Translations under genes and position numbers: made by a program
In this document: positions 11,576 through 25,615 of the stretch, in pieces
Numbering within the stretch: the stretch's first letter is position 1
How the letters are laid out: each line of letters begins with the position of its first letter
Source: Rhabdornis inornatus
Taxonomy: Eukaryota > Chordata > Aves > Passeriformes > Rhabdornithidae
DNA length: 64,000 bases
NCBI GenBank assembly: GCA_013397075.1
Contig: VWZS01005946.1
Span: 258,063 to 322,062, forward strand
Reading direction: 5' to 3'
The notes under the pieces: model-generated
The model's input: the letters and a program-made list of their open reading frames with translations, nothing else
Told to the model about the DNA's origin: nothing
Databases searched by the model: none

Positions 11576-14077
11576 TTAACACTCATCTTGGTACAAACTT
11601 CTTTCTGGTATAAAGAGAAAAACAATTTCCTTAACTCTCAAAGGAGTTTACAAGGAGGAGCAATAGGTGAGTACCATAGCTCTAGCACAATCTCAGTAGT
11701 CATGGGCTCAGCAGTCTGGATGCATAAGCTGTCACACTACTGCAGAATTTACTGTCTATGTACTCTCAGGAGGTGCAGAAACACCACCACTGACTAGCAG
11801 GATAAAGAGAAGGATGAACCTCATGGCCTTGCCTATATGTCCAGTCAAATGACAATTAGAAAATTTATGTCCTCTGGATTGCTGCCTGGTGCTTTAGACA
11901 TTAGGTTCTCTCCTGATGTGGGCAGCCCATGTGCTGCATGAAGAACATCAGCCTTCCTGATATCTGGCACACAAAGTGCAGGCTTTACTGCTATCAAAAC
12001 CTTTCCACTGGCCTCCCCAACAGACTTCTCTCCTTGAAATTCCTTCATCTTGCCATCAGAAAGGCACTACTTTCCAAACAACCTGTTTTCTGAGCACTGA
12101 GAGAAAGGTTTCTTGTTCCGAAAAAAGGCTGTGAAGACGGTGATGGGGCTGGAGACTTTAGAGGAGCACCTAATGGAAACATTGTAAGGTCTTTCCTTTG
12201 CTCCCACTGCTGTGTGTTCTCCCACTGCCTTAGCAACTGCTAAGAAATCTGGGTTACTCAAGATCTCCAAACTGCTCAGTGCACCTAAAGAGATTGCAGA
12301 GACTTCACATCCCAGTTTCCTTTGTTTGATGCACTGGCAAGCTAGAAGACAGCTCCATTACTTCCATGGCGTAATTTCTATTCGGTCTGCAGACAACTAC
12401 CTCCCACCAGACCCTCATGTTTGTCTTCGGCCTGAGAACTGGCCGTGGGTGAGTGATACACAGTCTTCTTTACCTGAAGGAAAATGTGGAAATGAAATGC
12501 AGACTTCTGCTGTTATGCATTGCGTTGTTTCCTCCAATCTTTCTCTGTCAAGCTTTCTGTTTTAAGGCACAGGTTTTTTAAAAAGCTGTAAGTTGAATGT
12601 AAAATGTCAGCTGGCTGAGCCTGGTTTGGCAGTCAGGTAATGCCAACTGGTATCTGCAGTCAATTCATTTCCACAGGACACCTTCAGTTCCTCATTTCCT
12701 GCCAGTTTTGTTATTCAGATACATATATTACTTTTTCTCATCACAGATCTATCTCTATGAGCTCAGAGGTCCCTCCCATTCACAGCACTGCTTTACATAG
12801 ATTTTTCCCCCACTCCATGTCTTTCCCGGTTTACGATATTGCAGAGAGCAACAAAGGTGTGGCATATGGTTATCTTTGTGGGAAACAGCCATGGGAAACT
12901 GAGATCCAGGCACATAGCTTTGGTATAGTGGCCTCATGCATCCCTTGAGTGAGCTGTGCCTCAACCACTCACCCTGTAAATCCATTCCAATATGAGGGAA
13001 AACCTTTTAACTTGAGCTTCAGTAAAGAGGTTTTAAATAGCCATTTATCTTATCTAATCTACAAGATTCAAGAAAACACACCAAAAAAATGAAGTGTTGA
13101 GCACTTCATCTGGGCTAATATGAAATAGCAAACAGCTGAGCTAATATGAAATCATATTAAAATGAAATAATGTGAAATAACTCAGTAAACACCAAAATTA
13201 GGTGATGCCTGAGTAGTTAGACAAAATTTTCACTTCTTGTATAACTGAAGACACTGTTTTCACCATTTCAACAGCAATTTTAACTACCCACAGCATCTTC
13301 TCACTGTTGAATAGGTTCTCCTGGCCTCCACATCTTTGGATTCCTCACACGGGTGCATACGCTAGTTTCTTAGTTCATTGAAACCACTCCAAAATCACTT
13401 TTATGTCGGTGAAATGATACAGATTTATGCTTACTGATCTAGTTAGTTTTCCTACTGACAAAGAAAGCAGGTTTTCAGGTAAAAAACTCTTTTTCTGTTG
13501 ACTGCTTTCTAGCATCCACAGTCAGGCAGAAAAATTCATCTATCTGACACAGATGTTTGAGCAGCTGAGCAAGGAGAGAAATGATTGCAGATTATCATAT
13601 TTTGTTGTTGTATGTGTTCCTCATTAGGACCATATATCCACAGTGATTAAAAAGCACTATACAAAACCATGCTTCTATGTCATTTATGCCGTTCCCGAAC
13701 TAGCACCATCTATAGATAGAAGAACCTTGTCATGCATTTGCCTATATTTGCCTTTAAGTCTGCTCGTTCCACCTCCATAGTCTTGATTGCAGGTCCAAGC
13801 CAGCCACAGTGTTATCTCTCTCATGGCAGCAAATAGATGTAACCACTGCTATAATTCTTTGCATTTTAATCTCTTCAGAAGCTGAGATAGCAATGGGGAA
13901 ACACTGATTTTATCAGAAGAGGTTTACATGAAATGTGGCAGAATCTTTTCCCCTCTCATCGTGAAGAAAACTGAACCACAAACAAAAGGCTGGCTATTAA
14001 ATTACCTTTTCTCTGGTTGGTGTTATTCATCAGATCTACAGACTTCAAATCCCCTTATGACAGGGAGGCGGGAACCT
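11576..14077. other. Intergenic DNA, no gene recognised
   Basis: No gene is seen. Open frames reach 117 codons (12212-12565) without recognisable domains. Two small structures stand out: an 8-bp hairpin at 13089-13109 and a 13-bp direct repeat (GCTAATATGAAAT) at 13114-13126 and 13140-13152. Confidence 0.55.
13089..13109. repeat. Short perfect inverted repeat
   Basis: ATGAAGTG at 13089-13096 and CACTTCAT at 13102-13109 form an 8-bp stem with a 5-base loop (TTGAG). No T-run terminator or gene end accompanies it. Stems of this size occur by chance in 64 kb. Confidence 0.5.
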
Positions 14078-14124
14078 GGTGATCTTGAAAGGTGCCTTCC
14101 AACCCAAACCACACTATGATTCTG
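14078..14124 (+). mobile_element. CR1 LINE 3'-terminal remnant
   Basis: The 47 bases from GGTGATCTTGAAAGG through GCCTTCCAACCCAAACC to ACTATGATTCTG match the very end of CR1 in plus orientation, ending in the partial octamer array. Upstream CR1 sequence is not recognisable, so this is either an extremely 5'-truncated insertion or the surviving end of an eroded copy. Confidence 0.8.
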
Positions 14125-16314
14125 TTCCATAAGCACTCATCCTGGGGCAGACAGACATGCTCTTCAGAGATGAAACTTGACCTTCAATTCACATGTCACA
14201 AACTAACAAATTATGCCCATTTTCCTGTATTTGCATGGTGAGGTTGAAGGTGGATGCTCCTGAGAAACTGCAACTAGATGCAGTACGCAGAGCTCGTGCC
14301 TTTCAAAGCACAATTGGCATGACAGACATATCTGTGTATTTTACAATAAAAGGAGTCATGATGCACTTGTGCCATATGGTACTCAGCTCTGAGAGCAGAC
14401 TACAAGAATTTGGATAGAAAAATTAAACTAAGAAAACTGAGGAGAGCTGTTCCTTCTTGTAGGCTGCTTATCAGCAGAAGTTTCTTCCTTCCTTTCTTCA
14501 TTTTTTTTTATGAAGGATTCATTACAGGACTTATCCCATTCCTTTTCTATTCCAAAAGCATGCAGAAAATGGAAACTTGTGTGTGTTGTACAGTTGTAAT
14601 ACAGCTGGAAATTTCTGAAATACACAAAGAATAACCCAATACTTCAAATTTCTTGTGTGTTTGTTAGTAATATCTGTCACCTCGGGGCAAAAATCACAGA
14701 GAAGTTGAATCAATTCTTATAATGTTCTAGGCGTTTTTTGGTAAAAGTGATGCCTGGGGAGATCAAGCTTCCAATTTTATCTTTTCTGGTTTTGCCTTCT
14801 TTCACGAATGAAATCCTTTTTCTTGTGTAAGGTTAAATATATTTTCCATGGATAAACGGTTCTGGGGGTAAGAGTAGCCTGGCATCTGGGGTCTTGCAAC
14901 ACAGATTTTTTTTATGATTGATTTTATTTATTTTTCATACTTTTATCAGTTCGTATCCTCAAGACCATGCTGAAAACATTGATCTTTCCTGTTTCAAGGT
15001 TTGTGTTTACTTTAGTGGTAGATTCATTAATTACTTAATAAATACTTAGTCATTTACCACACGGGAGTGTGCTTCCATCATTTTTAGGAGTGTAACTTCT
15101 ATTTTCCTGTGTTTTGTAAAAATGACGCCACATTTTACTGCCTTTCCCAAAGACAAAAGGCTTCCATTGGCTGATCTTGTCTTTCTGTGACCCTATGTAC
15201 TGATTCTGATTGTCTTAACAGCTTCGGAGCTACTCACTGGATACCTATTTAAAAAGACATCTTTTCATGAATGTAAAGCTGGATGTTTACAAACATGGTA
15301 TTATAGTCTTTGCATCAGGAAGAGGTTTCCCTTGCCTCTTGTCTGAGGCTGATTCCTGCCATGAGGAACAAATACTTTCACTTTCAGGGATATTTCCCAG
15401 ACCTCAAGGTGAAAAAAACCCTCTGCGTTAATTCTGGTGATAACAAAAGCATCAGGAATAGGCTTTTGCAGGCAACCTCCTCCCAGGCTGTGGGAGCATT
15501 CACTCCATGTGGTGTACATGCTACATACCAATATCAAGCACAGCACTGTAAAAGCAAAATAAAGCTAAAGCAATTGTTTTGGGCATGCAAACACAGAAAA
15601 AAAATAAAGAAAAAACCCAAACCAGAACATAACAAAAAAAACCACAAAGGATTTTATTTTCTACTTCCCAGCAGCAAGCAATGTCTGGCCACTTCATGGG
15701 AAGCCAGGCTTCAATACACACAGCAGATGCTCCAGAAGGCAAACACCATAAGCAATAAAGGCCACACCTTCCTATTCCTTTCTCTTAGGTTNTAAATAAA
15801 GAACAGGTGTCATACATTCTTCTAATGTCCATGGGTGAGACAGCTTCTCTATAATGAGCAAGTCTGATCAAGGCTGGTTTGAGTAAAATCCCAAAGCCCA
15901 GAGGGAAATTTCTTCCTGTTCCTCTTCCTTNGGGGAGAGAGGCTGGTGCTGTGCCAGCACTGCTCAGCAGCAGCCAAGGTTCTGCTGTGTTTTCAACACC
16001 TTTCCAGCCAGTGATGCAAAGCACAGCAATGGGAGGGCTGCTGTGGAAAAATGAACTGTACCTCAGCCAGACCAAATACACTCTAACACAAGGAGGTGGC
16101 ATTTTTCTGAGGAGAGGAGAGATAGGGCACAGGATGCACTGGCAACTCTTTAGATTAGGAAAGATGCTAATATGAGAGCTAATTTTTTGCAAAGATAATT
16201 AATTGAGTTATTGAGTTTAAACAGCTGCCTGCATTTATATCCATATGAGCATTTGCGCTGGTTGGGGATTAGGCATAAGATAATGTAGAGGAAATAAAGG
16301 ACAATATATGGAGA
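14125..16314. other. Intergenic DNA up to the assembly gap
   Basis: The longest frame here is 15310-15795 on the plus strand, 161 codons open through an N at 15792. It has a lysine-rich stretch from A-rich DNA and no recognised domain. Its reverse strand also carries open frames, as expected for low-complexity sequence. No repeat family is recognised. Ns at 15792 and 15931 show lower base quality towards the gap. Confidence 0.5.
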
Positions 16315-16418
16315 NNNNNNNNNNNNNNNNNNNNNNNNNNNNNNNNNNNNNNNNNNNNNNNNNNNNNNNNNNNNNNNNNNNNNNNNNNNNNNNNNNNNNN
16401 NNNNNNNNNNNNNNNNNN
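16315..16418. other. Assembly gap (run of N)
   Basis: The sequence is 104 consecutive Ns, so any feature here is unknown and frames reading across it are artefacts. The gap length may be an estimate by the assembler. Confidence 1.
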
Positions 16419-19344
16419 TCTTCCTTTTACCTCCTAGGAAATCAGAGAAAAAAGCAAATTGCAACAATTTGTGACTGTAAAGCAAACACAGAGTTCTAAT
16501 TATATTGTTTTTCACCAACAGTTGCTTTAAATACACTAAATATTTGTATTTGCTTTTCTAAAGCCCATTAGTTCTGTCAGTAGTGTTTTTCCCGGAGGAG
16601 AAAGTTATTCTAGCTGAGAAGCCTTTGATTATTTTCATTATTATCTGAGACACTTGCACAACTTACAAAACATTCACTATGGCCTCTGGCCTCTTCAAAT
16701 GCTGCTGTCTCTCTTCAGCATCCCTTGATTTGGTTTAAGAGTTTCATCTAATTCAACTGACAGAAAATAATTTAGTCAGCTCTTAAAGCAGGTTTCTTTC
16801 TTGACCTACAAATCTAATTTCCAATCAGCAGTTGCTATTCGATTGCCTTAGAAATTTAGACATAGACAGACAGGTGGACAGATGTGCTGTATTCTGGTGC
16901 CCCTTTATTTACTTTGTATTCTGGATGTCACAACCTGCTGTCATGGCTCATCCTTGCAGTATTTTGTCTTTCACAATGCTGGCTGTATATACATTCTCAA
17001 CAGTAGCTGATTGACCACTGATTATCAGCCTAAGTGTTAAGAGGAGAGCACCAACACCAAGGCTGTTTTTCTAAGGATGACTAACAAAAGGAGGAGAGCA
17101 GATCAGGCAATTTTAAGTTCGTGTCTGTGCTGAGTGGCTCTAACAAACTACAAAAACAACATACATTTTGGGAAAGTGCATTGTGTCATAACTTACATTA
17201 ATATCCTTTTCTTTCAATTTTTAAGATGCTTCCATCCCGCTAAGACTGGAAGCAATTGCATCCTTGGTCTCCACACATAAAAAACCAGGAGAGGAAGGGA
17301 AAGAGATGACTATGGATGAGTTGAGACCTGCTGGTCAAACTGAAGGACAAGAAAGAAATGCACAGAGAGTGGAAGCAGAGACATGATGATGGTGCTTTAT
17401 CTTTACAATTTGCTTTGTCATTAATTTAATGTATATGTAAATTAATGTAGATGTAAAGTCATTTCCTTTGGCTAATGCCAGATGAAAGAACACCTCTCAT
17501 TAGAATATTGTTGCAGTTAATTTAAGAAATGGCAGTAATTACGAAGAGCTTTTCTGCCAGAGGGAAGAACAGTGCATTTAAAATTCCTCTTATATTGCAA
17601 ACTTTCAGCCTCTTACAAAGGAGCTGGGAGGAGGCCAAAGTGTAAAATTTCAGGTTGGTTATGAGGTGTAATCACTCCTAGGGCTGAAACACCCCTATGT
17701 GGGACGAAGACCAAGGGCCCAGGCAAGGGCTGAGTCTTATTATCTACAGCCTGCTTTGTGCACCCACTGTGTTATCTTTGCAGGCAAAGAAATGCATAAT
17801 TGACATGGAGAAAATACGAGATGGCTAGACATGGTCTGCTAGCGACAGAATGGTCCTCTTTTGTCTCTGAAGAGCCAGGCAGAACTAAAAGAAATTGTAT
17901 GACCAGAACACTGAAGGATGCTATGGATAAAAACTAACTTTTGCCTGATTCAGGGTTATTTAAATATTAAAATGTATCATATGCTAATAATTTCAATAAG
18001 TACATGCTACCACATATATGACTATATTTCTTAAGTCTCTGTCTTGATCATTGCTGTATGTAAAGAAGTGGAAGAGGATAAGATTGGGCTGTATATAAAG
18101 AGGGTAGAAATTTCACCTAGTTAGGAGGAAGACCAAAGACCTTGAAGACAGTTGATGAAGACAATATCTGCATCTTCACACTAGTTCTCCTGCAATCCAC
18201 CTTGGATCACTGTAGGAAGTCCTCTCAGTGCATATTCTGAGTTGAAGAAAGGTGGTTACAAGATTAACAAGGGATACTGCAGCCTAAACCTCACATGCAG
18301 GCTCAGATGGGTAAATATAAGCAGGAAAACTATGTAAGAACATGTTCCACATACAATTGCATTCAAGGTGGAAGACAAACCAACGTAATTTTATTACAAT
18401 TTGCCATCTCTGCCAGAAACCACAGACAAATTCAGTAAACCAACACTGTCCTGGCACTAGTTAAGTTATTCGCCAAAATGTACAAAGGTGGACAAGTCCA
18501 AACGGGTGTATCCTAGCAATTTTGACTGGCAGGTCTCAGGAGCAGAGAGAACATTTTTTGGTCCGCAGTTACAGAACTAGTAATGCATCACATATTATAG
18601 TGGATGTTACTTCGTGAGATGCTTAAGGAACAGAGAATCTATAACTGCATTGTTGGAGTTTGTCTAACTCCAAGGATCTAAAATTATTCATGACAGATTG
18701 CCCTGTTCCTCTGTAGATGAATTAAATCAGGGCCATAATTAGGAGCTTGATACAGCACTGTGGGTGTGACCTTGTCATGCAGAAAATCATTTTGAAAAGA
18801 GAAAGAATCAGAGATTCCGAGAATTTGTTTTCTAATTTTCATCAAAAAAGGTCTTTGAAATGCAAAACAATTTTGACTAAAAGTGGAACACTCATTCTAA
18901 GTAATGTGAGAGATGGTTAATAACTTAGACAATGTCTTTTTTATCAGCTCCTGTCTAAAATACAAAATATAGACAAATATACAAAATATACAAAAATATA
19001 CAAAATATAGGAAATAATATGAATTCAAGAAAGAAGACTTATCAGAATGGGCTTCATCTATTTCTGGGATAATATATTTTTGCTTTTTGATCCATAGAAG
19101 TTTCTAGTATTTTAATAGTGACACAAATGCAAATAGCAGAATCCAACCCATTATCTTACTTTCTTTCTTTTAAAGAGTTAATGGAGAATAGCCACACAAA
19201 GTATATCCTAACTATGAACAAGAGTCCAGGAGTATTCTGAAGATTATTGGTAATAACTCCATCATTTGCATAACTGAGGAATGAACAAGGGTGGTTGCTT
19301 CACTGTGTCTGACATTTGAGAAGAAGGAAGAAGGAATCAGGGAT
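16419..19344. other. Intergenic DNA, no gene recognised
   Basis: No gene or named repeat is seen. 18957-19020 is a degenerate ATACAAAAT-type repeat. A TATATAAAG box-like string lies near 18092, but there is no LTR boundary or open frame to give it meaning. Confidence 0.55.
18957..19020. repeat. Degenerate AT-rich tandem repeat
   Basis: Units close to ACAAAATAT recur about six times with one- to two-base differences over 64 bases. This is simple sequence without further signal. Confidence 0.65.
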
Positions 19345-19945
19345 GTGAATGGTGGGAGCTGCTGGACAGTACCACTGCAGAGAAGGACCTGGAGGTCCTG
19401 CTGGGCAGCAAGCTGACCATGAGCCAGCCATGCACCCTCAGGCCTCCAGCAGCCTGGAGTGGGCAAGGAACAGAACTGTCAGCAGGGCAAGGGATGTGAT
19501 CCATCCCTTCTTTCTCTCAGCAGAGTTGAAGCTGTGGCTGGAATGTGGGGGTTCAGTTCCACACGTCCCAGTACAACAGAGACACAGACTTTCTGAAGAA
19601 AGTTCAGTGAAGGCACTGGAGCATCTTTTGTACAAGAGGACGGTGAGAGAACCATGACTGTTCAGCCTGGAGAAGTGAAGGCTCAGGAGAGCAGTACCAA
19701 TGTGTGTAAATAGTTGAGTGAAGGGAATGAAGAAGAGGAAGCTTGAAAATTCTCGGTGTTACCCAGTGACAGAATCACAGGTAATGGGCACAAGCTGAAA
19801 CATGAGAAATTTCATTAAAGCACAAGAAAAAATTAATTTATTGCAAGGATGGTCAAGGAGTGGAATGGGCTGCCCAGACAGGTTGTGAAGTTTCTGACTT
19901 CACAGTCTAACAGGAAACAGTCTGGGATATCTCAGTCCTTCAGAC
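19345..19945 (+). mobile_element. CR1 LINE, ORF2 3' end and 3' UTR
   Basis: Roughly 600 bases align by eye to the CR1 consensus from late ORF2 to near the 3' end. Landmarks in order are GCAGAGAAGGACCTGGAGGT, GACCATGAGCCAGC, GGAGCATCTTTTGTACAAG, TGTTCAGCCTGGAGAAG, TACCCAGTGACAGAATCACA, GGGCACAAGCTGAAACA and CTGCCCAGACAGGTTGTG. Many small indels and stops break the frame. The last part decays near 19945 and the terminal octamers are lost. It shares peculiar variants with the copy at 27080 (for example GGAGCATCTTTTGT and the AGCAGTACCAAT-like block), suggesting the same subfamily. Confidence 0.88.
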
Positions 19946-22900
19946 TGCTATGAGTGGAAAGATTGTCCATTATCAGTTATAAAACAGAATGGGAGAACAC
20001 CTAATCCTGCTAGTTCAGTGATGCAAACCCATGTCATTCAAACCCATTACCAATAGGCTCAAAGGGGTCCTTGCCAAAGTCAAGACAAAGTCCATCTGTA
20101 TATAAACAGGCCCAGGATTCTTTGCTTTTACCCCTTAACACAAAGTCATCCTCAGATCAATGGTGTGCTATTCTTCTGCCTCGCCAGAGTACCCAAAAAA
20201 CCAAGGAGCTGCAGTAAACGGAAGTTCCAAATCTTAACTCCACAGCAATGGTGTTACCTCCTTTTTAACAGGAACTGAGGATCTTGACTATACTGTGCAA
20301 GTCAGTTTGTCCTCCTCTGATAAAGGCATATGAGTCCCTCTAGTTCTCATACTGACTTTTCATCATGCAATATCCTGAAAAAAAATAATCCTATCAGGAG
20401 ATCTACTCTTTTCTTCTATTGCACTAGCATTTTTTTAGAAGTGAAACTTATTACAACTAATGTGCAACAGAACAAAACACTTGTTTCTCTCAGTCAGGAA
20501 AAACCCCTAGCCAATTTGCAATGATTAATTTTTTTTTTTCTTGATGTGTGATTTAGATGCTGGACTGAAAGCCATGTATTCAGAGAAAATTTTATAGAGA
20601 GTGAAAGAAAAAGAAGCCATTTATCCCTGTTTTTTGTTTCCCAAATATAGATTGGGGATTCTACTGTTCTGGAAAGGTCTCTCTTAGTCCTGTAGAGTTC
20701 TATGACATTTCATTACACTCTGACTTCAGCTGGTAAAAGATTTGTTGAGACTTTCACTGCTCTAATGAGTAGGAACAAACATTGTGATGTTTCAAGCAGA
20801 TCTGTCTCACATTTATTTTCTAGTTTGCTTTCACCTTCTAGACTCAGACACTTGAAGAACAAAACTTTCAGCCTTGTGTAAAAATACGCTTTCTTCTCCT
20901 GATGCAGTCAAATTGTACAGTCTATAGCAACTACCAGGATATCTGATAGACAGCCAAGGTTTTTTTGTCTTCTTTCCAGAAAGTCAAAAAAAAGGCCAAA
21001 GACAAGTTTATTCTCTTTGTTGGGTATGTGGGGTTTATGTTCTGGTTTTGTTGGATTTATTTCAACATTTTAAAGAAAATCACCTGCAAGAACCATTCCA
21101 CTTGAAACTGTCACATCTGCCTCTTGGAAGAGGCAAGATCCTTGAAAGAAGAGACTGAAGAGCTCATTGTAGATATACTGATCTAGCTGATCACATTTGA
21201 ATTACAAAAAAGCTGCTGGGAAGGAAAGTGGAATGGAGCCTAAACATCCCTTGTCCCTCTCAAGCTTGTTTTCTTCATGGACAAATTTTGAACAATTTCT
21301 TTGGTATTACTTTCACTCCATTCCTTCACAGTCCCCACCTGGAGCAGCTTGGTAAATGTGAGGAATAGACAGTTCTTTGAACAGTCCACACAACAGAGGA
21401 CACAGGAGACATTAGTGCTCCATCACAAAACTGTTGTTGCTATCACGATAGTCAATTCTTGTTGCCATGGCTAGTAGTTCCTCTAATTAACTATTCATTT
21501 TAACACTTCAACATTTGTGTTTACCTGGAAGCATATGAACACATCAATCAAAATAATAAATACCTAGTTATAGATAATATCTCAGGTTGCCATCCTAGGC
21601 TTACCGCATTCAGGCTGGAAATCCAGTGCAAGTCTTAAATATTTTTTCTTGGCCAGTGTAACAATCTCACCTGCTTGATATTCAGTGAATGATGGTGGAA
21701 GAATTGCAGTTAGTAGTTCTCGGAAGGCTGTATTGTATATGGTCAGATTACACTAGAATTAATGGGGAAAATAATAAATATGATTAATTGCCAGAAGATT
21801 TCCTATAGAAAATGCTAGTTTTCACTGTCAGTAACACACTTCACAAAGAAAACCTTGCAGGCTGACTGCAGCAATCAGGCTTGAAAAGTTTCTGGTTTAG
21901 AGAACAGCAGGCCTTCTACTACTCATTTCCAAGAGCATCACCCACTTTGAACTCTGTTCTCACTGCATGCTATAACCTGATAAAGAGGGCAGATTTGTGG
22001 CATCTCCAGCTTCATGGCCTGCCCTTCTTCCCTACAGGAGACCACAAGTTTACAGTGACTTAATAGCATAAATAATGCCATAGGTCAGCCAGTTTTTACC
22101 CCATACAAATAAAGTTATATTCTGTTTGAAGTCCTTCAAGTAGTCTGGAAGTCCCATTTTTTTACAGACCTGTGCAATACATGATCCTGCAACACAACTG
22201 TGTATTGTCACTAGTAGCTCACCTCTTGAGTAACTATTATCTTGACTTACAGGAAAAGTTTGTTTGTAAAATGTGAAACCTAGAAAATTGTATCTGAGGA
22301 AACACAAAAAAAGAGAAAATAAATCCTAGCTCTGCTGGTATGTCCTCATTGAATCTCTTCAATAGGTAGAAAAATCATCTCTTTGTAGCTCCTGCTCCGA
22401 ATAAAGGAGTCAGACATCATTATAGTGTGAATCACCAGCAAAGATGTCTTTCTCCCATCCTAACAAATCCATTTCCCTCAAGCATCCTGATTCTTTTCTG
22501 TCACAAAGGTGTGGGACTGTAATAATCTTTGACTTCAAAAATGGTTCTCAATCCACTTAAGTTTCTGACAACCAAATTGAAACTCTCATATCCTGATAAA
22601 TGGAATAAAATTGGAAACAATCCTTCTATATTTTAAACTCCAAAATGGTGAGGCAGATGTCCATGAAACCTTAAGAAAGATTTTTTGTTGATGCTAGTAA
22701 TATGTGCCATGATAAGTCACATTTCCAAACCTGCCTGAAGAACACTGGGGTGAACTGGATTAATGACATGATCAGAAGAGGAAGAAAGTCTGACAAGCAC
22801 CTTTAGTAGATTCATGCAGAGACAAAAGGATGTCACTGTAACCCACAGACTGATATCTCATTCCCGTCCCATACTGATTCTCCTCTAAGCAGCTGACACT

Positions 22901-23608
22901 AAGCAGCTGTTTTTGTGTGGTATGGTGCAGTGCTCTGCTTTAGGTCGTTCCATAAACAATTGCCTTGTTTGAATTCAACTCATGCCCACTGTCTTGTCAC
23001 AGAAGTGATGCTCACCACAGAAATCTTAAGTTCCTTTCCGCAGTCTAGAACAGACCTCCGCAAGGCAGGAATAACCACTTTCAGGTATGTGATGTGGCAG
23101 ATATTCCTAAAGTATATTCCCAAACTGTAAAGCATAAAATCTGCAAAGAAAACCCCAAAAGAAAAAATGGTCAGATAATGTTGCTACGTCTCTGAGCTGC
23201 TGGCAAAAGTAAGAACATTGCATACAACTCCTCAGTCTTTGCTAGAGCAGTCGAACAATTGAGCTAAAATTACATAACTCAAGTCACTGCAAAACACTCA
23301 CTTGTGACCAGTATCTTAATCTGTCCCTTTCCTAGATGTTATGCCATTTTTATGCTGTTTCTTTCATTGTTTTAAGCTCCCCATTTTGGGGGCTCACAAG
23401 TCATAGATAGACATGTAGAGGAAAATCTGCAGAAGAGACTGAAATTCTTTCCTTGTTCTGTCAAATTACAGCATCAATCAGGGAAGCATGTGAGATGTCA
23501 CAGCACATAGCTAAAGGCAGAGATGACAATTTAATGTGATGTGTATTTGCTCTAGTCCACCAAAGGCCGAGCCATATAAGCTTTGAAATGATTCACAAGA
23601 TGTGTGAA

Positions 23609-23630
23609 ATGTGCCAGGGAAATGGCACAT
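23609..23630. repeat. Short perfect inverted repeat
   Basis: ATGTGCCA and TGGCACAT form an 8-bp stem around a 6-base loop (GGGAAA). No neighbouring gene gives it a function. Confidence 0.5.
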
Positions 23631-25610
23631 GCCAGAAGTTCACATGCTGAAACTATAAAGTACCAGATCAGGATATGTGCCTTGTAGTAGACTGTTGTCT
23701 GGGTGTTAAGTGGCCAGGCAGAATGGAAAGGATGTTAGGAAGTTGAGAGTCATCAGAAACTACATGTGGGAAATGAAACACAGAGAGGCACTCTGGTACC
23801 AAGGAATTCTCTCAGTGCAGGCTGTAGAACAGTGATGATGGTCTCTTGGTGAAGGCAAACCTGCTGCAGGAACAACACTCCTGGGTGAGTTTAGGTAGAC
23901 AGGCATCACTTTCATCTGTAGACTTCGAATGGTGTGCAATTGCATTTCATTCAGAGAGGTCTCCAGCCTTCAGCAGGAATTTCCTTGGAAAAGGTCCTTC
24001 TATTCCTCTAGTCTGCTAACATCCACTTCAGAGGGCAGAGGCTTTCCCTTTCCTAATGGCAGGCAAGAAAAGCAGAGTGGAGCAGAGCTATCCAGTACAG
24101 GATCCTAGCAACAGCATCTATACAGGCATTTGAGAGAAGAAATTTTCCAAGGATCAACCTAAAGCTGGAAAACAAGAGGGAGACAATACCTTTGCATCTG
24201 ACTCCAGAAGGGATCGTCCTGTTGTTTGTTGCTTAAATGTCAAAGCTTTTAACAGGACCAGAAATTGGAGTCACTGGAGAAAAGAAGCTGTAGAATCCTC
24301 AGTAAATCAGCAGTGATAAGTATTTGAAGGATTTTTACAGTTTGCTGGCCTGTGATTAAGAGCATAGTTAAGCACAGTAGACCCTGCCTTCCCTTTGCAT
24401 TCCAGCACCAGGAAGAGAACAACCCACAGAACACTGACAAAATTTACTGGTTAAATTAAAACCTTCCTGAAGATATGCTAGAGGCTAAAAGATAATGCTT
24501 TATGGCTCATCATTAGAGAATAATAGATGGCATGTCTTTAATCACTCACACTGTAGCTCCAAGCTGGCAAATATCCAGTGTTCAATATTATTTGTATGGG
24601 TAGGTGTAATAGGTACAGTGAGACAGTTCAGTGTTAAAATCAGGCCTGAAGGCTGCTTCCATCCTAATAAGTTAGCCCAGGAATATCCCAGGCATTTCTA
24701 GCAGCATGGTAGGGGTTGACCCCTTAGTAAACTGTCTTAGTTTCCACAGTGAGTGGATGGATGCCAAGCGCCTGTGGCAAATGTTCCCTGAAAGATCCTG
24801 TTTGAGACAGTGTGCACCTAATCAGGCACATGGATTACAGTCTATCAGTCCCTGAAAATATATACCAGGAATGCTCCCCTACAAATCCAGACCAAATAAT
24901 ATAGATACAGAAAATATTATTTACACAATCAATGCTAAACTGAAGAAGCAAGATAATGAAAATATCTCTAAATATTTCAATAATCACTGTGACACTGGAT
25001 TAAAAACACAGTCTCGGATTCTGGGTGTAATGGAGTCAACAAAGGGGATCCTTGCATTATTTCAGCTGTGTTTTGGACATCTCTCTATGTCTTTACAGAC
25101 ATCTAACCAAGTGATGGTCACTTGGAATAGAAATACCTGAGATAAGTTTTCGAGATAACTACCAAGTCATTAAAACCCACATCCAAGTACTTCCTGTGCA
25201 TCATTATCTGGCTATCAAAAAACCTCCAAGTGTAGTTTCTTACACTGTCTTAGCTGATGCATGGAATAGGGTTGAGGTATACTGCCTGGTCTCTCCTGCT
25301 GCTGGAGTTGGTCTCTCCTGCATTAAGCAAAGCTGCAGCACTGGAAAAAAAATTGTCAGTATCACTATGTCATTGGAGGTGTCAATTGGAGAAAGTCTCT
25401 CTCAGATTCAGGCTTTGTATATGAAGTAATTTTTTTCTGTTAAATAAGGTAAACAAGTAGAAAAGAAGCATGCTCATGCAAAAGCAAAATTACATGGCAA
25501 TTATTTAAAAGTAAAAAAAAAAGCTTAAAAAATTAAGGCTAGAAGAAAGATTTGATAGAGAAATATAATATAGGACTGACTCTCAACCCTAGCACTTTTA
25601 ATTCTGTTAT

Positions 25611-25615
25611 GCTTT
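25611..25615. repeat. Possible left target duplication (imperfect)
   Basis: GCTTT precedes the LTR and GTTTT follows it at 26755-26759, a four-of-five match. A 5-bp duplication suits ERVL integration, but the sequence is too simple to be certain. Confidence 0.5.

Larger units (their letters stand above)
19946..25615. other. Intergenic DNA, no gene recognised
   Basis: No gene or repeat family is recognised over 5.7 kb. Open frames stay below 90 codons and lack motifs. One small hairpin is present (23609-23630). Composition is even and AT-rich, which fits unique non-coding sequence. Confidence 0.55.

Noticed and set aside
15310..15795. 161-codon open frame that could be a gene
   Set aside because: No recognisable domain. 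The Lys/Pro-rich middle comes from an A-rich tract, the reverse strand is also open, and the frame runs into an N. Length is within chance expectation for 64 kb.
18090..18105. TATATAAAG as a promoter
   Set aside because: A lone TATA-like string in AT-rich DNA with no LTR ends, CpG island or transcript evidence.
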